From: Edaphochlamys debaryana
Lineage: Eukaryota; Chlorophyta; Chlorophyceae; Chlamydomonadales
Direction: 5' to 3'
Assembly: GCA_016858145.1 (NCBI GenBank)
Contig: JAEHOE010000094.1
Location: 248,001 to 312,000, forward strand
Length of the DNA stretch: 64,000 bases
Below, piece by piece: positions 45,913 through 59,081 of this stretch. The notes beneath the pieces were generated by a model. It was not told the origin of the DNA. It did no database searches and saw only the letters and a program-made list of their open reading frames with translations. The translations under genes were made by a program, and so were the position numbers. Within the stretch, counting starts at the first letter, position 1; each line of letters begins with the position of its first letter.

Positions 45913-48900
45913 CTACCGCGGCACCGCCGACGCTGGCCTGCTGCTGGCCCGACTGGCGGGGGCGTCCGGCGGCGTCCGGATGCCATCGTCCGGCGGCCCC
46001 GCGCCCTCGAGGCTGCCGCTGCGCCGCACGCCCCCCCTGCCCCCGCCGGCCCCAGCGCCCGGCGGTGCCGCCCCCATGATTGAGCCCTGCCGGCTGACCC
46101 CAGGGGCCGCCCCGGGCGTGCCCAGCGCCTCCCGGCCGATGGCTGAGTAGGCGGTCATGGTCTCCGCTTGGTCCGCATCCAGCATGTCCTGGGGGGGTGG
46201 GGGGCGGCAGGGGTGTGGGAGGAAAGAGGTGTGGGGGCACGGGATGAGAGGACCACGGCATGACGGGAAGGGGCCTGCCTGGACCTCCGAGGGGAGCCAA
46301 GGAACGTGCGTACCCAGCCCACCACACAACGGCCAAACGCGCAAGCCCTGGCCTGTACACGTACAGCGACTAGCGCGGAGCTGGGGCCGAGAGACGCGGG
46401 TACCCTAGGCGCACGCACCTGCACGCGCTTGAAGAGGCGGTCCAGGCGGCGCGCGAGCTTTATGATGACCTCGTCCACCAGGCCCGCCTTGCTCCGGAGC
46501 TTGCCCACGCCCTTCTGCAGCTCGCCAATGTCGGCCGCGGCCCGCTGCCGGTCGGAGGCCAGGCGGGACTCAAGCAGCTGGGGGGGGGAGGGGGGGTAGG
46601 GATGAGGGAGGGGGAGATCTTTGGCGATTTAGAGTTTGGAAAGCCCAAATAGTAGAGGGGAGGGGGGGAGGGAGGAGGGAGCGGGAGGGGAGGGATGAAA
46701 CGGACGGGTGCATGACTGGAGTAGAGAGCGGACCGTGGTGTGTGCGTGCTTAAGGCGGGGCCACGAGGCACGAAAGCCCGCGCAAACCCGCTCAAATCGC
46801 CCGGGCCCGGGCGGCTTGCCTGGACTGCGGCCTTGAGCCGAGCCTGCATCTCTGCGTCGGCGCCGCCGCCCGCCCCTGCTGCCGCCGCGCCGCCCTCCGC
46901 TGCGGAGCTGGCGCCGCGTGTCGCTGCCCCCGCCGCTGCGTCCATAGTGAGCTGGGCCATGCGGGCGTCCACCTCGGACAGCCGCCGGAGGGCCTCGTCC
47001 ACCTGGGAGGAGGAGGGGTGGGGGGTGGGGGGAGGGCGGGGAACCGAGGGGGAGGTCATGGGCACGGCGTGCGGGACCAGCCCATTGGAGACGTAAGTGC
47101 CGTGTGCCCATCCCGCTGGGCAGTCAAGATGACATGGCCGCCCGCGCCGTGCCACGCGCCCCACTCCGCCCCGCTCCCCCTTCCCCTTTCCCGCCCGTCG
47201 CCAGCCCACCCTCCCACTCGCCTCCCCCCGCCCCCCCGTCCCACCTGCAGCTGCAGTGCATTTATGCTCTCCGCCCGGGGCCCCTCGCCACGCTCCAGCT
47301 CGCCCAGCCGCTTCTCAAGCACCGCCACCGAAGCCCTGGCCTCCTCCGCATCCGCCTTGTGACCAAACGTGAGGCCGCCGCCCGTGCTCAGCCCGTGGCC
47401 TCCCTGGCTGCCCGGCCGCACGCCACCGCCGGTGCTCAGGCCGCCGCCGGCGCCCTGCCGACTGTGCGGCCGGAAGGCGCCCATGGCGGGAGACGTGAGG
47501 GTGGAGCGAGCGGGCGAGGGCGTGGGCGCTGCGAGGCTGCCCCGGCCGCTTTCCCCCGTGATGCTGCCGCGCTGGTGCTTTGACCGTGAGACGATGGAGG
47601 CGGCTTCGCCGCCCACCGCCGCCAGGGCCGTCTCCAGAGCCTCCAGGCGGGCTGCCCCCGTGCGGGTGAAGTTGGAGGCCTCCTCGGCGACCTGGCGGGG
47701 GATTGGGGCGAGAGGCGGGAGGCGGAGTGGGGCCGCATGCGAGGTAAGCTGAGGAAGCTTGAATGGTAAGGCCAGGCCTGCCCTGCTCTGCACTGACATG
47801 GGAGCGAGCAGGCATGAATTTGACATGGCACGCACGCCCGATACCCCAGGCCAGCACCCGTTGACCCTCCGCAATCCCGCCCGGCTTCCTCAACACGCCC
47901 CCACCTGCGCCAGTACGTCCAGGCCGTGCTCCTGCTCCAGCACCAGGTTACGTAATGAGTCCATGCGCTGACGCAGCAGGGCCACCGGGTCGCCCGGCGG
48001 CAGCGTGGCGGCGGCCTCGGCGTCGGCGTCGGCGGCGGCTAGCGCGGCGGCGGCGGTGGCGGCGGAGCTGCCGCCGAAGGCCATGCGCTGGAGGCGCTCG
48101 TCCAGCTCCTGCGGGAAGAGGGGGGGTGGTGGTGGAGGGGCAGGCAGGTTAGGGGGGCAGGAAAATGGGTGTAAGCCTTGCGGGAGCGATGTAAGGAAGC
48201 CAGGACTAGTATATATGGCAGGGATCGCGCAGATAGAGCAAGCGTGCCGTACCCACAGGCCACCGCTCCCTGGCGGCACTCTGGAGACCGAAGGCGCCCG
48301 GCTACGGCCCCAGCACCGCCCCCACCTGCACGTGCTTAGTCAGCAGCTCTATGGACTGCGTTGTGAGGTCAGCGGCGCCCGCCACGTCCGCCAGCTCCTT
48401 GTGCGCCGTCGCCAGCGCCGCCTCAAGCGCCGCAATGCGATCCGGCTCCGCCGCCGCCGGCGCAGGCTGAGCGCCAGCGGCGGTGCCGTCAGCTGCTGCT
48501 GACGCCGCCACGCCGCCAGCAACTGCCGCCAGCGCCGCCAGCTGCGTCCGCGCCGCCGCCAGGTCCGCCGCCAGCGTCTCCACGGTGGCGCTGACGGAGG
48601 CGACGCCGCCGCGGAGCTCCGCCGCCACCTCATCCAGCCGCGCCTCGACGGCCGCCGCCGCCACGGCGCCAGCGTCAGAGCCGACTGGCGGCGGCGGCGC
48701 CTTGCCGCCGGGCGGGGTCGGCGGCGGCGTGGCGCCACGCGATGCTGCTGCGGCGGCTGCCGCCGCCGTGGCGGCGGCGGCAGTGACCTCAAGCAGCGCC
48801 ACACGACCCGACAGCGCCGTCAGCTTAGACCCCAGGCCCGCGATCTTGTCCGAGGTGTCGGCGGCGTCTAGCGAACCGGAGACGGCATTGGCCACGGCCG

Positions 48901-51900
48901 CAGCCTTGGGCTTGGCGCTTCCCCCCTCCCCTCCTTCCCCCTCTCCCGCCTCCTCCTCCGCCGCCTCCCGCTCGTCCATGTCGTCCCGGATGCGCTTGAC
49001 CTCGGTGCGCAGCTGAGACAGGGCCACCTTCAGCTCCGCCACCTCCCAGCCCTGGGCCTTGAGGTCCCGCACGATGCCGTCAGCGTCGCCGCCGGCGGCA
49101 GGACCAGCGGCGGCGGTACCGGCAGAGCCCGCGGCGGGCTGCTCGCCGTCCCCGCCAGCGGCGGCCTCCTCCTCCGCCTCCTTGGCCTCCGCCGCCTCGT
49201 CCATGTCGTCCCGCAGCCGCTTGACCTCGGTGCGGACCTGGGTCAGAGCCACCTTGAGCTCTGCGAGCTCCCAGCCCTGGGCCTTTAGGTCACGCACGAT
49301 GCCGTCCGAGTCGGAAGGCGGCGTAGCGCCGCTGTCCGTAGCCGGCGCTGCCTGGCCGTCCGCGGCGGCGGCGACGGTAGCGGCAGTGGCGGAGGCAACG
49401 GAGGCACCAGCAGCGCTGCCGGCGGCCGCAAGAGTGGCGGCGGCGGCGAAGCGCTCGTCCATGTACCGCTGTTGCTCGTCCACGCGCTTACGCAAGTCCG
49501 CCACGTCGGCCGCCAGGCTGCTGACCTGCACAGCGGCCGAGGCCACTCCGGCGTCGCTTGCCCGAGCGGAGGCGGTGCCCTCCGCAGCCGATCGCAGCGG
49601 AACGGGGCTGGCGCGGTCAGGTGCAGGGGAAGGAGACAGGGAGGCAACGGCAGGGTTGTCGCCGGCGGCCGAGCCGCGGGCACTGTTGGCGGCGGAAAGG
49701 CGGGCGCTCCCAGAGGCGGAGATGCGGGACCCAACCGACGCCTCCGCCCCAAGCGGCGGCGGCGACCGGGCTCCTGCAGCCCCCGCCGCCGGGGCAACGG
49801 CCTCGGCAACCGCCTCCAGCTTCAGCAGCTTGGCGCCGTGGTCCGAGACTAGCTGGTACAAGCTCTCCAGCGATTCGGTTAGCTTCTTAACCGCCGCCTC
49901 GTCAGCAGCAGCGGCGGCCCGGCTCGAGGCGCCAGCGGAGCCGGGCGGGGCGCCGGGCCCAGAGGCTGCGGCCAAGGCGGCAGTCATTGCCGCCGAGTGG
50001 GCCTTCTTGGCCTCTGCCCGCACCTCCGCCAGCTGCGTCCTCAGCTCAGACACCACCGCCGCTATCCCTGCCGCCTCCGCCGCGTGAACCGCCGCCGCGA
50101 CCGCAGACGACTCCGCCGCCAGGCCCGCCGACGCCGACGCTGCGCCCTCAGAGGCCTCCGCCGTCAGAGCCGGTGCATCCGCGCTAGCGGCAGCGGCGGC
50201 GGCCCCAGCGACGGAGGCGCGGTGGATGTTGGCGACGGCGGCGCGCTGCACCGCCGCCACTGCAAGCGCCGCCGCGCCTGCCGCCTCCGCCGCCGCCGAG
50301 GCCTCCTTCTCCACCGCCGCCAGCCGCACCTCCACCGCCGTCAGGCTCTTCTGCAGGGCCTCCTTGGCGGAACGAACCGCCTCCGCCGTCGCCATGGCAA
50401 CGCCGCTAGCGCCAGTGACGGCGGCGGCGGGCTTAGTTGCGGCGGCGGCGCCGTCGCCCTCAGTGCCACCCGCAGCGGTGCCGTCCTCGCCATCGTCCTC
50501 ATCCGCTGGTGACGTGAGATCCTCCCGCAGGCGGGAAACCTCCCCACGGAGCTGGGACAGGGCAACCCGCAGCTCCGCGACCTCCCAGCCCTGGGCCTTG
50601 AGGTCCCGGGCCAGACCCTCCGCGTCAACGGCGGAGCCGTCACCGCCCTCAGCACCCGCACCCGAGCCCGCACCCAACCGACCCTTGCTGCTGCGCTTGG
50701 CCGGCGCGGCTTGCGCGCCCTCGGCAGCAGCCGTGCCGTCGGCTGGGTCGGCCGCGCCAGCGTCCGCCTCCTGCTCCTCCTCCGCTGCCTCCTTGGCTTC
50801 CGCTGCCTCATCCATATCATCGCGCAGCCGTTTGACCTCGGTACGCAGCTGGGTCAGAGCCACCTTGAGCTCCGCTACCTCCCAGCCCTGGGCCTTGAGG
50901 TCCCGCACGATGCCGTCAGCGTCGCTGCCAGCGGCATTAGCGGCGGTAGCGGCAGAGCCGGCGGCAGGCTGCTCGCCGTCCCCGCCGGCGGCGGCCTCCT
51001 CCGCCGCCTCCTTGGCCTCCGCCGCCTCATCCACGTGATCTCGGACGCGCTTGACCTCCAACCGCAGCTGAGAAAGAGCCACCTTGAGCTCCGCAACCTC
51101 CCACTCGTGGGCCTTGAGCTGGCGTCCGTGATCCTCCTTGAGGGCTTCGAGCTGCTGCCCCAGGGCCTTGAGCCCGGGCGCCGCCAGGCGCACGTGGGCG
51201 CGAGCGGCGGCGTGCGCGGGCACGTGGGCGGCGCGGTTGGTTGGTACGGCAGGCGCGTGCCCGGCAGCCGAAGAGCGCTTGGCGCCAGCGGCCGGCTTGG
51301 CGCCGCCAGCCGGTTTGGCGGCCTTCTTAGCGGCGCCCTTGCGGGCGGGCTTGGAGCTGGCGGCGGCTGGCACAACGCTGAGCTTGACGCTGACGGTGCC
51401 GGCCTCCTCGTCGTACGACAGGCGTACGGCGACGGCCTCACCAGCGCCGTCAACGGCGCCGCCTCTGGCGGTGCCAGTACCTTCGTCAGCACCGGCGGCG
51501 GAAGCGGCGGGGTCCGACACGACCTCAATGTGTAACGTCACCGGGTGCGCATCGTCGCCCTCGTTGTACGACAGATGCAGGCTCACGTGCTCGCTGCCGT
51601 ACGCCGCAGGGCTTACGTCATCGGTGCCGACACCGACCGACTCCACGCCGGCGTCAACGCGGCCGTCGCCGACCTCGGCGTCAGCGGTCTCGGGGATGGC
51701 CACCCCGTCGCCAACCTCCGCATCCACCCTCTCTGGCCCGGCCCCAGCCTCAGCCTCGGCCTCCGCTTCGGCGTCGCCCTCGCCGGCCGCCTCCTCCTCC
51801 TCGCCCTCGCCAGCGCCCTCCTCACCCTCCTCGCCCTCCTCCTCGTACCCCTCGCCGTCAGCGCCCTCCTCAGCCTCAGCAGCGTCGGAGTCAGCGGCAG

Positions 51901-54900
51901 CACCGGCCGCCACCGTCGCTCGCACGGCCTCGACGGCCTCCGCCGCGATCCGGGCCGCCTCCGCCAGCAGCTGCTGCTGCGCCGCCGCCAGCGCCGCGAC
52001 CTGCTCGTCCAGCTTCTGCTGCTGCTCGGCCAACGACTTGAGCTGCTCGTCCACCTTGTCAGTTGCTGCGGCGGCGGGCTCGGCCGACGCCGCCTCGCCG
52101 TCAGCTGCCTCCGAGGGCTTGCCCCCGGCAGTTGCCGCCGCCACCTGCTCCTCAACCAACTGCTTTAACCGCTCCTCCAACTGCTGCAACTGCTCCTCGG
52201 TCACGCTGGCCGTTGCGGCGGCGGCGGGCTCGTCAGCAGCAGCGGCGCCAGAGCCGGAGGCCCGGCCGGCGGCGCCGCTGGCAGCGGCGTCGGCGGCTGC
52301 CTGCGCCTTTTGAGCAATCTCCAGCGCCTCCGCCAGCGCCTGCTCCAGCGAGGCGGTCTTCTCCTCGTGGGCCTGAGGGGGGAGGGGGCAGAGGCAAGGC
52401 AACATGGTTGGCATCAAGGCAAAAAGTCACCCTTCTTCGTCCGCTGGGCCCGCTCAGTTGGGCCGACCTGCCGAGTCCTAAACCCCAGGCCCCCGTCACT
52501 TGTCACCACCCGCATCCTGGGTCACCTGGGCCATGGCCTGGAGCTCCTCACGCATGCCCCCATCCGCCCCTTCAACTGTGTGCCTGCCGAAAGCCTAGCT
52601 TTGTCCCTGCGCCGCACCTGGGTCATGGCCTGGAGCTCCTCACGCATCTCGTCACGCGCCGCCGCCGCCGCGGCGGCGGCCGACGCAGCAGCGGCCGCTG
52701 CCGGCGCCGCCGCCGACGCAGCGGTGGTGGCGGCGCGCTCCGCCGCCTCCTTGGCGGCCGCCAGGGCCTCCTTGGCCGCCGCCGCCGACGACCGCGCCTC
52801 GCCGCCGGAGGCCTCCAGCTTCTTCATCCGAGCCCTGGCGTCGCTCAGCCTCGCCTCCTGCCCCGCAGCCCCCCGCTCCAAAGCGTCGATTCGCGCCAAG
52901 AGGCTCGCGATCAGACCGCCCTCGGCCCCCGTCGGCACCTGCAGCGGCTGCGCCCGGGCCCTGGCGGCGGCGGCCGCCACCTCCGACGCCGTCGGGCTGG
53001 CGACGCCGCCGGCGCCGTACGGGTCGGCGCCGGCGTTGGCGGAGCGGGAGTGGGAGAGCGCGGGCAGCTTGAGGCCTCCGCCGCCAGCGCCGGAGGAGAC
53101 GGGGTAGGGGTAGGCCATGTAGGCAGCGGTGGGGTCGCGGCCGCGAGGGGGCGAGGGACCGCCCGGCATGGGCTGGGAGTAGGCGTCCGGGTCGGTGTCC
53201 GAGGTCAGCGTGTCGTTGGGGCCGGGGCTGCGGAGCGGCTTGAGCGCGGGCCCCGTGCCCTTGAGCCGTTGCTGCAGGTTGCGAGGGAGGCGCGAGGGCG
53301 GGCGAAAGCGAGGTCGGGAGGAGAGCGAGTCGCCACAGAGAGCAAGCGCACGACCCAGATCGGGCCATACTAAAAATGCATGCCCCGCACCTGCGCCCGC
53401 GCCCGCCACGCACCCACGTGCCCTCTGCCCTCCGGTCTCCAAACCTTCCTACAAACCCACCCACGCCCTGCCCTTCCACGCACCGTGCTCTTGAGGTAGG
53501 GGCTGGGCGCGTCCTTGCCCACCTCCAGCACCCAGGAGCCCTGGGGCGCGGCGCCAGGGGGGTCACGGAAGGCCCCCCCCAGGGGCACCATGCGCCCCGG
53601 CGGCCCCATGCGGCCGCCGCGCAGCCCCCCTGCCTGGGCCCCCGGCGACAGCGCCGGCAGGCCGCCCAGCCCGCCTGTGCCCGTGGGGCTGCCCGGGCCG
53701 CCTAGCTCGGGCGGGAGATGGGGTGCGAGCGGGGCCGGGTCGCGGGGGAGCCAGGCGTTGCGCGGGGGCGGCAGGGAGCCGGGGCCTTCCGGGGGCGTGC
53801 GCTGCCGGGCGGCCTCTGCGGCCTCCGCCTCCTGCCGCCGCTGAACTTCCAAGGTGTCCTGTGGCGAGAGATGGGTGCCAAGGGGTTGATTTTGGGCAAG
53901 GCGCGGCGAGGCAAGCACAACGGTAATCAACTTCTGTGGGCCACAGGCCCCTCCGAGCTGCTTGTTCCCCCCCCCCCTGTACTGTCCCGAAACCACAGTC
54001 TCAGCCACCAATAACGCGTCCCGCTGCAACGCAACTCGGCCCCAGCCCCCACACCCAGCCCCAGCCCCCTACCCCCGCCCCCCACCCCCGCCCCCACCCC
54101 CCACCCCCGCCCCCAGCCCCTAGGCCGGCACCCCCCACCTGCAGCTGCCACACCAGGTCCGACTCCTTGGCCGTGTCCCCCCCGCTCAGCACCAGCACGG
54201 GGGCCGCCGCCGCGTCCTCCTCGGCGCTGGGGGGCGCCGCCCACGTGGCGCGCAGCAGCCGCGCGGAGGTGGGCGCGGAGCCGCGGAGGGACTGCAGCAT
54301 GGACTGGCGCCAGGCGAACCTGGGGAGGGGAGGGCGGAAGCGAATCACGGTCAGGCCGACCGGGGACAGCGGCGCCTCGGCAGGCACACAAGCCCTCTCC
54401 CAGCGAGGAACATGCAGCATGCTACAACGAGAGCGGCGCTGTATTCCGCCCGGGCTGCATGCCTCCATCCATACATCGCCCAGCCCTGTCCCCCCGCCGC
54501 CGCCGCCGCCGCCGCCGCCTCACCGCTGCGCCGCCGCCATGGCCGCGCCGTGCCGCCCCACCGCCTCCACCAGGCTCACGCGGACCTGCGTGCTCAGCGC
54601 CGCCACGGCCGCCACGAAGCCCAGGTAGGTGAGCTTGGGGCCCGCGTGGGCCTTGTAGGCAGCGTGGATGGTTTGGAGGACCTGGGGAGGGCACGAGGAG
54701 GCCAGAAGACGTCAGCAAATGGGCACGGGTCGCTGTGTCGAAACGCCCATGGCGGGAGGTAGCAGCTGGCTGAAAACGCAGCCCCGCATCTCCCGCCCAG
54801 CTCGACTACCGCGCCCGCCCACGTGCCCCAAGCCGTCTGGCACACAGCACATGTGGGGCAACGGCCCTGCACTCCTGCACATGTGGGGCAACGGCCCTGC

Positions 54901-55929
54901 ACTCCTGCTGCTCACCGCTCCGGGGATGGGCCCCCCGAGGTGCTCCGGCAAGCCCAGGTCTCCACACAGCCGCATCCAGCTGCTCAGGCCCATGCCCAGG
55001 GCCTCGGGTTTGCGCCCCACGGTGCCCTCCGCCAGCGACCGCTGAGTCGCCGTCAGCTTGGCGGGCCCTACCGAACGGGCCGGGGACCCGGGCGCGGACT
55101 CCGCGCCGGCCGCTGGTGCTGCGCCGCTGCCGGAGCCGGGGGGCGCGCCGTTGGCGGTGCCGGGCGCCGAGCCGGGCGGCAGGAGGGTGGTGTAGGGGGC
55201 TGACCCCGGGGGCGGGGGCAGGGAGGCGATGGTGGCGAGCAGGGCTTGGGAGGGGGGCGGCGGGCGCCAGTCGGGGCCGCGGGAGTACGCCACGAAGGCG
55301 GCCCGGAGCCCCAGGGCCTCGGGCAGCGGCTCAGGCTCAGCGTCGTCTGCCGCCTCTGATTCGGCGGCGTCGGCTTCCTCCTCGCCCTCACCCTCACTCC
55401 CCTCCTCCTCTTCGCTCTCCTCTTCCTGCTCGCTTTCAGCAAAGCCGCCATCCTCATCGCCGCCCGCGCCAGCCTCGGCATCCTCATCCCCGGCTGCGTC
55501 TGCTGGGACACCTTGGCCTGAAGGCTCTGGCTCTGGCTCAGGCGCCTCCAAGGCCAGCGATGGCTCCTCTTGGGCCTCCTGCTCTTGCTGTTGGGAGCTG
55601 GCCTCCGCTGTGTCCTCGGCATCCTCCTCGGCCCCCTCCTCTCCCTCCTCCTCTCCTTGCTCCTCCCCTGCAGCTTCCTCCTCCTCGCCTTCCGCAGGCT
55701 CGTCCGCGGCTGCCTCCTCTTGCTGACTGCCGCCGGCCTCGGACTCAACGGCAGCACCGCCATACACGGGCGCGTACCCGCCTAGGTCCTCGCCATCCTC
55801 ATCCACCGCGGCCGACGCCTCAGCAGAGCCGCCGCCGTCCCCTACATCAAGGTCAGGAGCGGCAGAGACTGGCCGCGAAGAGTGCACCGACTCCACAGCC
55901 TCCACGGGTTCTTCCTCGAAGTCGCTCAT
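45913..55929 (-). CDS. giant acidic coiled-coil protein with WEVAELK repeats (11 exons, 2565 residues)
   Basis: Exons join in phase: 55929-54916, 54681-54524, 54319-54139, 53858-53484, 53271-52618, 52372-48326, 48108-47905, 47691-47245, 47002-46820, 46577-46419, 46188-45913. The ATG context is MSDFEEEPVEAVES. Exon 6 alone is 4047 bases. Residues 1-200 are Glu/Asp-rich. Residues about 309-390 (GLSSWMRLCGDLGL, then TIHAAYKAHAGPKLTYLGF) resemble the p25-alpha/TPPP fold found in microtubule-binding proteins. The middle is Ala/Glu coiled coil with five copies of a unit centred on WEVAELKVALSQLR. The C-terminal part has further heptads (LLESRLASDRQRAAADIGEL, VIIKLARRLDRLFKRVQ) and a Ser/Gly/Pro tail. 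Exon 9 ends in a GC donor. A cytoskeletal or flagellar structural role is likely but inferred. Confidence 0.85.
52525..52562 (-). repeat. partial copy of exon 5 3' end in intron 5 of the coiled-coil gene
   Basis: The end of exon 5 (codons for REELQAMTQ with its CAG donor side, 52618-52655) recurs about 95 bases downstream in the intron: GGCCATGGCCTGGAGCTC and CTCACGCAT are shared. It shows that the exon-end copying seen in the ABC gene also affects this gene. Confidence 0.75.
54847..54906 (+). repeat. exact 30-base tandem duplication in intron 1 of the coiled-coil gene
   Basis: The 30-base unit beginning GCACATGTGGGGCAACGGCC is present twice with no difference (54847-54876 and 54877-54906), directly next to the exon 1 donor at 54915. 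Perfect identity suggests a recent event. Confidence 0.9.
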
Positions 55930-57821
55930 GGCGCTGACCGCCCGAGCGTCAAGAGTGCAGAGCTGTGCCGACCATTTCTAGCATATACAGCTTCGAGTAG
56001 CCAGTTGAGCCCAGGTGGGCACAGAAAGCAAGCGGCAACCGAGCTCTGTTTTGCTGGTCAGCTCGTTATGTATAGCCTCAATAAAGACGCTCAGCTTGAG
56101 GCTGCTTGGTAACGAGAGGCCGCGTACGCGTGCGAGGCGTGCAAGCGCGAAATGGTTGCTAGTCGCGCGCGGTTCCGCGCTGATAGAATCTCATAAGCGT
56201 GCTAGTTAGCAACTGTGACGTGCATGTTTGACAGGGTGCAGAGACTGGGCCGCTCGGCTGCACGTATTCCTCGAAGGTCAATAGTGTAGGCGCGCCAACG
56301 CGGTGCTCGCCGCTTGCGAACAGCGATAACAATATTGCTCGCATAAGCACCAGACACACATGCCCAGATGGCGTGGAAGACAGGAGAGAGAGGTGACCTT
56401 CACCTCTCAGGGTCCCGCGGGCCCGTGCCTGGGCGGCCTACAAGGGCCTACATTTCCCGCGTTTTCCCGCGGCCCCCCTCCCCCCGCCGTGACCCCTGCA
56501 AGCCGACCTCATCCGACACCAGATCCCCTGCTGGCAAATTCCGTCCACTCTTCGTCTGACTTAGCATGAGGGGTGCCTGTGGCGAAGCGCCTGACCTGCT
56601 GGGCTCCAGCCGTAGTACCGCACGGTTCGACAGCCAACAGGCGGCGCGCAAGCTGCCGCGCCGCCCTGCGTGATCAAAACTCCCTCGACCGTCCTCGACA
56701 GAAGCGCAGCCGAAGTCCCCGTCAAGCTGAGGCCCACACCGCAGCTCCGCATCCATGCTCAGAGCCACCGGCCCTCGGGTTGGCGACAGCAATTAACCAG
56801 CTCTTCCGGCTCCAGCTCCAGCGGAGCTGCCACTGACATCAGCTCCTCCTGTGACAAGAGAACCTGGTATCCCCACCTTGAGGTGTAGGCGCGGAACGCA
56901 CACCGGATCCTGATCCACGGGCACAACACATTCGGACGGTACGGCTGCGAGGGAGCCCCAACCCCCCGGCGAGCAGCCCACGCGAGGGCAGGGGGCTTTG
57001 GCGGGTGGCGCTACGAAGTTTGGGTCTGGGTGGCGTGGCCCGCCCCCAAAGGAGACACTGCAGGGGGTGGGGGTGCCAACGGCAGCCGCACCATCCGAGC
57101 TAGCCGGCGGGCGGGCAAGGGCGGTATCACCCCCTGGGGCACGGCAGCTAGGGCGGGGCAACGGCGGGGCCAGCCGCGGACAATTGGGGGCCAGCGCCCA
57201 ATGGCCACCCATAGGGCGAAAGCAAAATGCAATTCGAGTGACGAGAGCGCGCACAGCTGCGGCCCCCAGTCAGGGCCATGCACAGGGGTGGACAAGGGCG
57301 AGGGTTGACCAGGAAGAGGCCCGGACCAAGCCTGCTGCAGGACAGGCAGGATTCTGGAAGGACAGAGGTGAGAGGCGACTCTGGCAGACTGAGGGGAGGG
57401 CCCCGGGGCCCAGGGCGGCCTGTTGGCAGCCTCGTCCTGCCCTACGCACGGACCAGGGGCCTGGACACTTCCAGCCCTACAGTGCCGTGTCCGGCTGCCC
57501 CAGCCAGCCCCAGCACCTCGCTCGTGACCATTGCTCCCGAAGAACTACACCCGGCTGTCCCCACCTGACACGTCCTGGCCCGCAACTGCCGTGCTCGCGA
57601 CCGTTAGTACGGAAGTACGGCGTCACGGCCCACACTGCCCCACGGTACAGAGCCAGGCACCTTCCGCAATGCCGGATTGACCGCATGCTGATGTAAAGAC
57701 ACGCTTGGCCGGCCCTGACGTCGCGCCAGCCTCAATTGGGGGCCCCGCCCTGCTCATCCCCGCACCAAATCGGGCGGCATTCCCCTCACGGCCCTAGCGA
57801 CGTGCTTAGCTTCAATCCATA
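55930..57821. other. divergent intergenic region between the coiled-coil gene and the second MYND gene
   Basis: About 1.9 kb holding both promoters. It is less GC-biased near 55980-56350. A 232-residue plus-strand frame (56998-57696) has no ATG at its start and no recognisable motif. No regulatory element could be identified with confidence. Confidence 0.45.
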
Positions 57822-59081
57822 ATGTCATACGGAACGCGCGGCAGTGAAGCCGAGGCGCGCGAGGCCGACAACGCGACGATGCGCACGTTCTTGCTGCTCT
57901 ACGAGCGCCAGTCGGCTGAGCAGCGGTCTTGGAGATGTGAGCAGGTCAAGAAGTCCATGGAGCTGTTCGAGAAGGGCCAGGTGCGGTCATGCTCCGACCA
58001 ACAATTGATGTGTGCTGGCGCCGCGTGCGCGAACCATGCTGCCCCCTCCAAGCCCCCCGCCCGACTCTCTTTGTCACTCTGCCCTCCTTCCTCCTCCTCA
58101 CATACGGCATCACCAGGAGCTGCTCGAGCCAATCATGCGGGGCAGGTGGAACGAGCGCAAGGCTTAGAGGGGATGGCGTTCATGGTCCGCGGCATCTACG
58201 AGGGGCAGGTCAGCGCCTCCCGGCATGCGCCACGCATCTTCGCCACACTTCTCCGCATTTCACTACTGCGCAATACGCTTGCACATCCATGCTTCCTACC
58301 CAACGTGCTGCCCGCTCGGGCGCCCGGCCTGCCGCCCTTCCCACCTGCCCTACCATTTCCCTCCCTCCTCCAACACCACCCCTCGGCGTAGGGCAGGGGC
58401 TAGGTGCTTTCGTCACGAGATCAGCGCAGGCTTGCTTGCCAGATCTGCTTTGACATGGGATGTCCTGTAGGTCCTGAACCCTGGCCCCCCTCCGGCGTCG
58501 TGTCCACCCCCGGCTTGTGGGCCCGGTCCTCCTTTCCCCTTTGCCTCCACGCTCTCGTGCCTCCCCCTACCCCCCTACACCTAGGGTTGACTTCATGACT
58601 AATTACATGTACATGCTGGCCTCCTCGCTGCCGCCCGACCACGAAGTGCGTCGCACCTTTGAGTGCGAGTACAGCACGGTAAGGGGTGTGTGGGTTGGGG
58701 GGCGGGGGCGGGGGCGTGTGTGGGTGTGGGTGTGTGGGTGTGTGGGTTAAGGGAGCGGGGGGAAGAGCGGGGCGACGGGAGGGATGAGCGTGCAGGTCTC
58801 ATCCAGACACGCTCGCACCTCTCGTGGGACTTACGCCGCAGCCTGGAATGGCATGGCACGGCACCCGTCGTTTCCCTCCCCCTCCCTCCTCCCCATCTTC
58901 CCCCTTCCCCCCTCCCTTCCCTCCCCCCCTCCCCCAGGTTCTTCGCATGGTCCCCAGTTGCGTGGAGCGCCTGGGCGGCCCGGGGCTGCACGAGGGCAGT
59001 GCGGGGGGGCAGGCGGCGACGCAGCTGGCCATGCTGCAGGGCCTGGAGGCCGAGGGCAAGGGGGAGGAGGTGGGGGGGGGT

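Noticed and set aside
45066..46079. 337-residue plus-strand open frame
   Set aside because: It overlaps the last coding exon of the coiled-coil gene on the other strand and the lectin-like block; Pro/Ala composition only.
51138..52313. 391-residue plus-strand open frame
   Set aside because: It lies opposite the 4047-base coiled-coil exon, is Ser/Ala/Thr low complexity, and arises from GC-biased third positions of the real gene.
56998..57696. 232-residue plus-strand frame between the coiled-coil and second MYND genes
   Set aside because: Non-ATG start, no motif, lies in the expected promoter region.
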